From assembly GCA_039111635.1 (NCBI GenBank), contig JBCAQO010000008.1:1054001-1118000 (forward strand): a stretch of DNA of 64,000 bases, in the 5' to 3' direction. The translations under genes and the position numbers were made by a program. Origin of the DNA: Heterobasidion occidentale (Eukaryota > Basidiomycota > Agaricomycetes > Russulales > Bondarzewiaceae). Of the stretch, positions 11,590 to 20,163 are shown one piece after another (the first letter of the stretch is position 1; each line of letters opens with the position of its first letter). The notes beneath the pieces are model-generated. The model searched no databases. It was not told where the DNA came from and worked only from the letters and a program-made list of their open reading frames with translations.

Positions 11590-12483
11590 ATGCTGCATTC
11601 CCTAACGCATACGAGACTCCGCCACAGCAGTACTCCCTCCTCTTTGCGTCTAGCACGTCTATCCTTTTCCTCACCCATCTCCATCTCCACTCAAACCTCT
11701 CTGCATCTGCCACGTCGTTTATTGTCGAGCATGCCAGGTTCTCCCCGCAATCTCTTCAAATACACGTCAGGATCATGGCTGTAAGTTGTATATACATGTT
11801 GCTCTCCCAGCCTACGTTACCTGTCACTAATGCCACACAATTTTCAGCGTCAACAACGATCTTCGTCTCGCAGAGCGCGAGCATGAGTTCGACGACGGTG
11901 AGCTCCGTCGACTTGCGGCACAGTCCGTCGGTCGGACGCTTCAGGACGTCGACACCATGGAGAAGCTTGACGAGGGAGGCTTCAACCGCATCTTCCTCAT
12001 CACCATGCACGACGGGTTCCAGATGATCGCTCGCATCCCGTACCCCGTCACGCAACCCAAGTTCTACGCCGTTGCCAGTGAGGTTGCCACGATGGCCTTC
12101 CTCCGTGCCCATGACCTGCCCGTTCCCAAGGTGTACGGCTACTCTCCTACGTCGGACAACGCTGCGAAGACTGAGTACATCTTCATGGAGTTCGTGAAGG
12201 GTACGAAGCTCACCGACCTGTGGATGCAGTTAAAGGAAGCGGATCTCGCCTCCGTCTTGCGTCAGCTTGTTAAGCTCGAGTCCCACATCATGTCGATCCC
12301 CTTCCCGGCTGGTGGAAGCCTTTACTTCGTCGACGACTTGGAAAAGGTAGCAGGGGAGAAGACGGGCATCCAGATGTCGCTCAAGGGCGAACACTTCTGT
12401 ATCGGTCCAGATGTCAGGTTGCATATGTGGTATGGGAGGAGATCGCATCTCGATGTGAACCGAGGACCCTGTAAGTCTCTCTC

Positions 12484-12516
<33 letters not shown>

Positions 12517-13506
12517 TGTCATGTCATTGAACTTTCCGGAACTAATCTACATTGTTATATAGACGAAAACGCAGAGGCAGCACTCGCAGCAGCCGCACGC
12601 AAGGAGATAGCGTACCTGGAACGTTTTGGTCAACCTCTGCTCCCGTTCCAGCGCGGGAGAAGGGAGGCGTACAAGTACGAGAAGCAGTCGCCTCTGGACC
12701 ACAGCAAGAATCTCCAACGCTACCTTCTCATGGCCTCTTCGCTCATTCCCAACAACCGATCCCTCCGAGCATTCTGCATCCGTCATCCTGATCTCCAGCC
12801 GAGCAACGTCATGGTGTCAACCTCGCCAGACTCTGGCCAGCTGGAGATTATAGGCCTGCTCGACTGGCAACACGCTCCCATCCTGCCCCGCTTCCTCCTC
12901 GCTGGTATACCAGATCGACTTCAGAACTACGATGACCCGGACTCGCGGAACCTCATCCCACCGTCATTTTCACCGAATGCGGACAATATGGAAGAATCCG
13001 AGCTGATGGAAGCCGTTGGACTCCACCACGCCCGTCTCGTCCACTTCCACTACGCCAAGGGCACGGAGGAGCTCAACAATCTCCACCATGATGCCCTATC
13101 GGACTCGGCGTCTATCTTCATCCGTCGCCTCTTCTACCAAGCTGGTGCTCCCTGGGAGGCTGAGACCCACGACCTCAAGGCTCTGCTAGTCGAGGCGACT
13201 GAGAAGTGGGGGGAGCTTGCGGGGGCAGGCGTTCCGTGCCCCGTCGAGTTCGAGCCTGACGACGTGAGCAGGACGAAGGCGTTTAGTGAGAGGCTGCAGC
13301 TGGCCGACGAGAACGTCCAGAACATACGAGGCATGATCGGTTTCGAGACGGAGACGTGGGTCCCTAGCGACCAATACAGGAAAGCCAAGTCCCTCGCCGA
13401 GCTGGTGAAGCTGAAGGTGTTGATGGAGATTCCGAAGGGAGAGCTCCGAGACAAGACTGAGGCGAATTGGTTCTTGGACAATATGGACGAGGAGGATTAC
13501 ATGTAG
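11590..13506 (+). CDS. AIM9: AIM9-like mitochondrial aminoglycoside phosphotransferase-family protein
   Basis: Three exons (11590-11780, 11848-12470, 12563-13506) join in frame to 585 residues. The start at 11590 gives an arginine/serine-rich, acid-free presequence ending before SSMPGSP, typical of mitochondrial import. The body follows the APH/choline-kinase fold: FKYTSGSWL at the processed N-terminus, KLDEGGFNRIF as the nucleotide loop, IARIPYP with the following ASEVATM, the catalytic loop IRHPDLQPSNV, and LLDWQHAPI as the metal-binding DFG equivalent. This order is that of yeast AIM9 (altered inheritance of mitochondria) and its expanded basidiomycete family; the substrate is unknown. Intron 2 carries a TG microsatellite. 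Retroelement pieces lie on both sides. Confidence 0.9.
12490..12516 (+). repeat. (TG)n microsatellite in AIM9-like intron 2
   Basis: About 13 TG dinucleotides just downstream of the donor at 12471 in the 92 bp second intron. Confidence 0.9.
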
Positions 13507-14762
13507 TTTGTGGTTCGGTTACGAAATTATGTTGTGGTTCGCTACATCGCCAGGACCTCCTTCAGGATCATCTCTTTTTTTTTTTTTTTTTGGGTCAAGT
13601 ATTTATATTCCGCGCAGCGCAAGCCAGTGGCGGTGTGTAAGTAAGCGGTGTTTGAATATCCGAGGATTCGGACTCGGATGTTCCTTCTTCTTCCTCCGAT
13701 GTGTCCGGGCATAAGGCCGATCGGTTTAGTAATCTAGGCCGTGAATGGCTCATTTAAGGCCCGGGTGTGTCCCCTCAGTGAGAGGAGTCTCGCGGCTCCG
13801 CCGCGCACTACTGCAACCCGCTCCCACACACGGACCCCCGAGGGCGCACGAGCCCCGCAGATGGTAGAGAGCTTATGACGCCGAGGCGGTATCTCCCTAG
13901 CACCTTGTTACTACGATCGCAGTACACCCCAGGGGGGGCGTTGGTTCTGCATGACGCGGACGACAGCACATGACATCACCTTCGGACGATAGAAGTCTGA
14001 AGACTCCCGGAGAATGAATCGGGTTTAAACAATGTTTATATAAGTCTAATCGTCTTACGCATCCCTGGCGCGCTCGCCAGTCTCAGAACCGCCGTTCGTA
14101 CTACCGCCGTTCAACATCACACCCTCGCTAGGGTTTGTTCGCTCGTCGCTACGAGTTTGAGTGCACCGCAGTGCACGACGCAAGGCATGGTCAGGGTCAC
14201 GAGCGAAAGCCGTGACTGTTTAGTCACTGACGGCGATCACTCGAGACGACCCCTATCTGGCGAGGGGTTATACGCGCTGTGGGACAGCCGCCGCTTCTCT
14301 CAGTGCAACCTTCACCTCGCCAGGTACGTACCAGCGCCGCTAGCGACGCTTCACTATATTCACTCAAACTTCACCTCGCCAGGTGTTGTACTATTAGCAG
14401 CTATCAAGTCAAGGTACAAGTCGATTAGAGGTATCAAATGATACCATGTCTGATGCCCGAAGGCAAAAAGGCATCCAAGGACACCTTGTCGGAGGCCCAA
14501 AGGCAGAAAAGGGAGCACAATCGTTCGGGGCGCCATCACCACCCGTGCACTCGCCACTCATGAAACCAAAGGAGTGTGAAAGGGTCAGGCAGGGTCTCCG
14601 AGTGGAGATACAGCCACAATCCTGCCCGTCAGAAAAGAGGGCGCATCCCGCCAGATCGGGAGCGTCAATTGATGAGCCTACACCGCAGATGATGCAAAGC
14701 AGTCGCCAGATGGTAGTAGAGTAGAAGGGAACCCGCGATGAGGAAGGATGAGGGGTGGATGG
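13507..14762. other. Gene-poor stretch with retroelement debris
   Basis: After the AIM9-like gene there is a 17-T run (13575-13591), then a 64 bp piece of element C gag (13646-13709). 13716-14440 looks like an old LTR-type promoter (TTTATATAAG at about 14034, GC-rich hairpins). It is followed by a 92-codon open frame (14446-14724) with no recognised domain. None of this is supported as a host gene. Confidence 0.4.
13646..13709 (-). repeat. 64 bp exact copy of element C gag region
   Basis: Identical base for base to 8496-8559, the acidic-linker part of the truncated gag. Neighbouring sequence on either side is unrelated. Confidence 0.92.
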
Positions 14763-15575
14763 TGTTAAGACCTGGTCTTCGCACGTGATGTGCCAGGAGG
14801 CTCCTGAGTCACTGAGGGACGTGCCAAATCCAAGTGCGTCCGATGAAAGCGCCAGCGGCTAACTGTGTGCGTAATTCGGAATGCACGAGGGATTCGTGAT
14901 GGTATCGTGTCTCCAGGAATGCACAAAGGTTTTCCCACAGATGTGAGGGTACGACCTGATGCGGGCCTGGATGGCAGTAGATATGCTGCCCACTAAAGTC
15001 GAGATAGAATACCGCTAGTCCTGTGTAGAACTCAGCCAGTATTGAGATGACGACTGAGTGGTTGAGGATGATGACAGAGAGAAGCGCAGGGCAAGTTAAA
15101 CCGATGCTCAAGCAGATGTTCTTTTGACAATCAAAGGTCTGGCCTATTGGCAAAGACTATGATGTAGCAGAGGTATGGCTAGTACCAAAGGTCAAGAGTA
15201 AGAACAGGTGGGGGAGTAACAAAGGTGAACGAGCTGGCGAGACAGGTCTCTGGCTCGTTCTATATATACGCGATCTGCTTTAGGGCAAGATCTTCAGAAG
15301 GTCTGTGCTTAAGGCACCGAGGCAAAATAGAAGTAAACGATCAACGATCGGAGTGATGTAATCTATGATGCAATTAGAGAAGCATGATGCAATCAATGAT
15401 GTCAGTGATGTAACTGATCGTTAATTCAGGAACGAAAGATAAGATAAGATAACTCAATGTCCGTTGGTGAAGTCAAGGGGTCGGTCACTGGGTATAGGTC
15501 ATATCCGTTGGTCATAGACCGTGCGTCATATGATCAGATGATCATATATCATATGTTATGAGCCGGCTCTTAACA
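14763..15575 (-). repeat. LTR-B, 3' LTR of minus-strand element B
   Basis: 813 bp. On the minus strand it starts TGTTAAGAGCCGGCTC and ends GGTCTTAACA. Both ends are palindromic: the first 22 bases form a near-perfect inverted repeat with one mismatch. A TATATATA box lies at 15261-15268. A purine tract (aaagggggtgg on the minus strand, 15576-15586) sits immediately outside it, marking it as a 3' LTR of an element read leftwards. Confidence 0.82.
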
Positions 15576-15756
15576 CCACCCCCTTTCTAACCTCGGCCTC
15601 ACATATAGCACAATGGGTAATGGTCGATTGGGTTGTGCGATATGTAGGCCAAGGTAGAAGTCGGGTAGTGCTGTGCAATGATAGAGTGGGGATTGACTAG
15701 GTGTGGGTCAGGCGAAGGGGAAGCATAATGATGCATGGTCCGGGACGTTGGTTTGA

Positions 15757-15981
15757 CTAGCGTCTAGCCGGTGTCGGTGGGCGTGGCATAGGTGGAACGG
15801 GGAGTGAGGGTAAAGACGGTGATGATGAGGAGTCAGGACTGGTAGGGAAGATCTGAGGGGATGGCTCAGATGGCGGCGTGTGTGCATATGTGTCGATGTC
15901 GTGCAGGGTGCGGAGCGCGAGCTCAAGCATGACCTTGACTGTGTTGTATATGGCAACGCGTGGGTCCCGTTCATCAGGCAT
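15757..15981 (-). CDS. Short ORF overlapping the end of the element B acidic ORF
   Basis: 74 residues. The ATG overlaps the upstream stop by eight bases. The N-terminal 35 residues look like a real amphipathic helix (VAIYNTVKVMLELALRTLHD); the rest is proline/serine-rich. It may be the true C-terminus of the preceding ORF reached by a frameshift. No function is assigned. Confidence 0.4.
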   Translation of the reverse strand: MPDERDPRVAIYNTVKVMLELALRTLHDIDTYAHTPPSEPSPQIFPTSPDSSSSPSLPSLPVPPMPRPPTPARR

Positions 15982-17399
15982 CCTTCTTGGGGGGTTGATA
16001 GGAGAGATCTAACGGTTTGTACAGCTCTGGGTTATTGTACCACTTGCTGTCTGGCAGAGGAGAGGGTGCAAGTGGAGGGTGGTCAAGGGAGAGTGGGGAG
16101 ATTCCAGGCATCGGGCTCTCTAATATAGGCCCTGCTTCATTTGGTCCTGCTTGGCCAACCTGCTGGGTTTGAATCTCTTGCCATCGCTGTTCCTTTCTGG
16201 ATATTTTGGGTTCCAACTCCGCGATAGGCGATCGGCCAAGATCGTCTTCGGCGTTCATGGCTTCAGAGTCGATAGTTAATCGGCCAAGATTACTTTCGAT
16301 GTCCTTCCATAGCAGTTCGCTAGTTGGGGTGGTTCTCCAAGGGGCTTCGTCTGTTGAAGCACTGCCCATAGTGCTTGAGCAAGGGGTGGGGTAATTCGTT
16401 TCCTGCGGTATCGTGATGGATAGCGCTGGCTGTCCTGTGTGCGTGTTTAGACTGTCAATATCCATGCCACCTGGTAGCCGTCCAGGGGTGTCCTTGATTG
16501 ATAGGTCTCCTAATTCTTCGGCCATGTCAAATTCATGTTGCTCATCTTCGGAGTTTACCTGTATGTCTCTGTCAGAGTCGGGGGTACTGGGGGTACAAGG
16601 TGGTGTGTCCTCGTCTGAGTCGATATCTTTTGCTGAGATGCGCCAAGCGCCGCTTCCATATGGTGTGTATGGCGTGGGAGGTGTCTGTTCCGTGGGTGCG
16701 GAGGAAGGGGTGAGTCCTGTCGGTGAGTGGGACATTTCCGAGTCCGTCCCTTCTCCTTCCTTAATGATCGTGGAGAGGGGTCCTTTCCTCCATTCTCCAT
16801 TGACATTGTCTAGGTCCATAGCATCTTCGTATTCTTCTCCGTCCGGCGAGTAATCCGAGCCTTCATTCGTGTAGTCTTCATCGGCACTTTGATAAGACAT
16901 GTCTTCCGGTTCCGGTGTGTGAACCGAGCCTTCTTCTGATCCGTCGTCCTCGTCGGCATTTTGACGAAGTGAGTCCTTTTTCCAAGCGAGTCCCTTGGTC
17001 ATTTGTCTCTCCAGGTCTTTGACTGTGCGGTATCTCCAATTTGATACTTGTTCGTCTGCATTCTTCCTGGCCCATGTTGATTTTTGGGATTTCCTTGACT
17101 CGTGTTTGACTCCAGAGGAATATGTTGGTGTGCGAGAGGAGGGGGAAGGGGCCACCTTCGTTTCCTGAGCGCGTCCGCATTTATTCGTCTGAGTGCTCTT
17201 TCCTAGACTCTCCGTGTCGTAGGTGAGGTTCTTCCCTTGTTGATGCGTAATGATCTGTCCACTGGGTAACAATGGTTGGGCTTTCTTGATACCCAACCTG
17301 ATTTCTGTTGGCGTCGCGCCGGTAGCCAGGAACTGTCTTCCTAGTTTTGTTTTCCTGAGCTTTCGCCTGTATTCTTCATCCGCTATGGATGTTTGTATG
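15974..17399 (-). CDS. Pol tail plus acidic serine/proline-rich ORF of element B (5' truncated)
   Basis: The frame is open from the LTR-A boundary. It contains a short Pol tail (about 35 residues) and continues through 440 residues starting at an ATG at 17296. The long part is hydrophilic and rich in aspartate, glutamate, serine, threonine and proline. It has repeated EDMSYQSADEDYTNEGSDY-like acidic clusters near residues 130-170 and no metal-binding or enzyme motif. It occupies the position of the extra ORF of element A but lacks a zinc knuckle. Its last bases overlap the start of the next small ORF (ATGCCTGA), suggesting coupled reading or a lost frame. Confidence 0.6.
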
Positions 17400-18242
17400 T
17401 GTTAGGACCGCGTCCTAACACGTGCTTCGCACGTGAATGGATGGGCTGGTCAAGTGCTTCGGACTTATTGCAGACTCGGACAGATTTCCTTGACTCCTTT
17501 CCATTTACATGCCCTGCATGAACGGTTACTTACAGTTCCTACTTCCTGATGCGAACAGACTTTGGTTCCTGGTTCCTAGTTCCTGGTTCCTTATCGATTA
17601 CAATGTGCCTCAGTATTTCACATGGATGTGGACAGACATTAGTGCCCCAGTACTATAGTTAGATCGATGACGCATCTTAGCTTACGGATCTCGATCGTTG
17701 ACTTCGGTACCTGAGAATGCACAGACCAGATTGCAATCCTGCCCTAGATACTTCTTTGTATAATTAGCCGAGATGAGCTTCTAAGAAGCTCAGCTCGTTC
17801 ACCTGTAATACACTCAATCTCTGCACTGCACCCGGCGTCTGGCTATCTTCCTAGCCCACACTTCGTGATCTCTGTCAGATCTGAGAAACTCTTTACACGG
17901 TCTGACGAAGCACTGGACTCGTCTCCCTTCCCTCCCCTCCCTCTACTCATCCGATTCTATACCGGGCTAGCCGCCTTCCGTGTTCTCAGTTGGACACCTC
18001 CTCGTGTCATCTGTTGGACAGGAGAAGATCATCCGGTTCCTCCTCATCATCGAGAAGACCTCGAAGATCACCTTCTCAATCTCTTTGAGAACAAAGCCGA
18101 CAGCGACCCCGAGTTCCTCGAAAGAGCCCAGAGACGATCCATTGTCTTCATCCATTGGAGTCTACGACTGTACGAACCAGTGGAGGTTTAGCCTAGGGAC
18201 CCCTTCGTGCATCGGTGCACGTGATAGGTCTCCAACCTAACA
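17400..18242 (+). repeat. LTR-A copy 2, at a junction between elements B and C
   Basis: 843 bp, starts TGTTAGG, ends CCTAACA, homologous to 7307-8141. The left flank is the Pol tail of minus-strand element B and the right flank is plus-strand element C integrase. The flanking 5-mers (gtatg and accgg) do not form a target-site duplication, so it is not a simple insertion. Confidence 0.88.
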
Positions 18243-18727
18243 ACCGGGACCTGCACAGAAAACTTCCGCAGTGGGAAGTAGGAACCCAAGTCTGGTTGGA
18301 AGGAACCCACATTTGGACAACTCATCCGAAATTCAAGCTGGCACCTAGGCGCTATGGCCCCTTTTCAGTGACCAAAAGAATCGGCCCTCTGGCTTATCGG
18401 CTGAAGATACCGGAAACGTGGAAGATACACCCGGTTTTTCATGCCTCTGTACTCACGGAATATCATGAGACAGAGGCCCACGGAAGGAACTTCCCCAGAC
18501 CTGCCCCAGAGATCTTGAACGAAGAAGAGCACTATGAAGTGGAGGCCATTCTAGATTTGAGATGACAGGGACGAGGGACCAAGTACCTCGTCAAGTGGGT
18601 CGGATACTCCGAGGCCGATAACACCTGGGAACCCTTTGCCCTCCTCAAAGATACGGCCGACGAGGCGCTTCGTGAATTCCACAAAAGCTACCCAGACAAG
18701 CCCCGACCTGTGGCGATTAGGCTTTAG
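18243..18727 (+). pseudogene. Integrase C-terminus and chromodomain of element C, with internal stop
   Basis: The integrase C-terminal beta-barrel region is recognisable (VGTQVWLEGTHIW, RRYGPFSVTKRIG, FHASVLTEY). It is followed by a chromodomain starting YEVEAILDLR. A TGA at 18563-18565 interrupts it, after which the same frame resumes with TKYLVKWVGYSEADNTWEP and runs to a stop at 18725-18727. The stop replaces what would ordinarily be an arginine codon, consistent with C-to-T change at a CpG. The catalytic core and everything upstream are missing. Confidence 0.85.
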
Positions 18728-18786
18728 AAAGGTATAAAAGGGGAGACGCCCCGTCCTTTTCAAAGCAAGAATCCTCCCACTAGTAC

Positions 18787-20163
18787 ATGTCCGACCACTC
18801 CTCCCTTGACTACTCCCCTGGACGTGCCATGCTCATCGATGACGGAACTACCTCCTCCCCTTCAAGAAACCCCTCGCCAGACATCATTCTGGCCATGGCC
18901 AACCCTGACACTGGACGCCCTAGCCGAGGCAGCCGCCCAGCGACTCCAGAAGGAGTTCCCATACCAATCATTGTCCACCACACCGCGCTCGCCGTCGAAG
19001 ATCGAACGGATTTACGAGCCTCACCCCGGTTTGAGAGAGCTCATGACGAGCACAATGAGGGACGCCAAGAAGCTGGAAGACCTACTCCGTCAATGCCTTG
19101 GCGACCGACGACAGCGTTGGCTCAAGGAGACACAAGGCAGGAAACGAGAGGCGGAAGAAGACCAGGAAACCCTGCGGACCTGGCATCGCCTACAGTTGCT
19201 GAAACAGGTGTACAAGAACCAGCAACGGCTAGTACATCGGCTACCAGGACCAGAGGATCCCCTACCAGTAGTGGAAATCTGCACCCCGGAGAGTTGGAAG
19301 GGCTAGGAGACGCGCTGCTCCAGCGTACCACCATCTCCGTGGTAATTCAGATGGCCACAGCGTTAGCCTTACAAAGGCTCGCTAACTTCTTCACAGGGCA
19401 ACCAGGGAGCGAGAGCGACGACATACCCCGACACCTCGCTGACGCGAGCAACCAGGTCAGACTTTTGGCCTATGCAGATGATCATCGGGCCGCCTCCTGG
19501 TATGCCCGAGGAAATAATGGGGCTTATGCCTTACTCATTCACCCAGACGAGTTCTCCTCCTTCATCAATTTGGAGCTCCTACCCGCCCTCATCTCGCGCA
19601 CCAATGCAGTACACTCCTCTCACGCCCATCCCATTCGGATTGACCCATTCCACGTCCAACCATGGAACATCGAAGCCAGTAGAGCGATACCGGCTACAAG
19701 TAGCCGAGACGCAACCGTCCAGACAGAATACGTCTGGACCACGGTTCAACGACAGGCACGAAGGGATCGAGAGACCCTTCCTCCCACACCGACAGGACAA
19801 TCCACCGGGCAGGACGCCGGAGGCAGCAATGAGGAACACCCTCCAAGGTACAGGAGGAACGAGGGACGAGGGAGCCAGAGGGCAAGGACAACCCTCTAGC
19901 CCAGGCGAAGCAGTCCTAGAAGAACTCGACCAAGAGATTCGCCGACTCCAAACCATCCTCGAGATAATCGACCTGAAGGAACGCATTCTCATATTGGTAG
20001 AAGAACTCCAATCCGCCAGCGCCCAACTCAGCGAACTACTGCCTGGACTTGAGCGGAATTAGACGCCTGGGATGAAGTCGAGGATGGTAATTACGACGTC
20101 GTTGACCCTTATTACAGGCCGGATGAAGGGTACGGGGATTATGGGGACATCGGTGGAGGATAC
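18787..20163 (+). pseudogene. Downstream ORF of element C, frameshifted
   Basis: Two frames alternate. One (18806-19306) has plausible helical protein with RELMTSTMRDAKKLEDLLRQ. The other (about 19306-19700) reads VVIQMATALALQRLANFF. The first frame returns at 19472-20062 with a coiled-coil-like segment (EELDQEIRRLQTILEII). A final acidic/tyrosine tail (DEVEDGNYDVVDPYYRPDEG) ends at 20163 in the second frame. Together these suggest one ancestral protein of about 440 residues broken by indels. No zinc knuckle was seen. It occupies the same post-pol slot as the extra ORFs of elements A and B. Confidence 0.55.

Larger units (their letters stand above)
14763..17399 (-). mobile_element. 3' end of Ty3/gypsy element B
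   Basis: A minus-strand block made of the C-terminal tail of Pol (17399-17297), a long acidic ORF, a short overlapping ORF, a polypurine tract and LTR-B. The Pol tail (LGRQFLATGATPTEI) matches the end of element A Pol (IGKKLLATGLAIPQI) in place and sequence. The rest of Pol should lie right of 17399 but is replaced there by LTR-A. Confidence 0.75.

Noticed and set aside
12322..12522. 66-residue minus-strand ORF with His-Thr repeats
   Set aside because: The repeat is the antisense of the TG microsatellite in an intron.
8142..18242. A single intact LTR retrotransposon bounded by the two LTR-A copies
   Set aside because: The interval contains pieces of two other families in minus orientation plus two host genes, and the outer 5-mers do not match.
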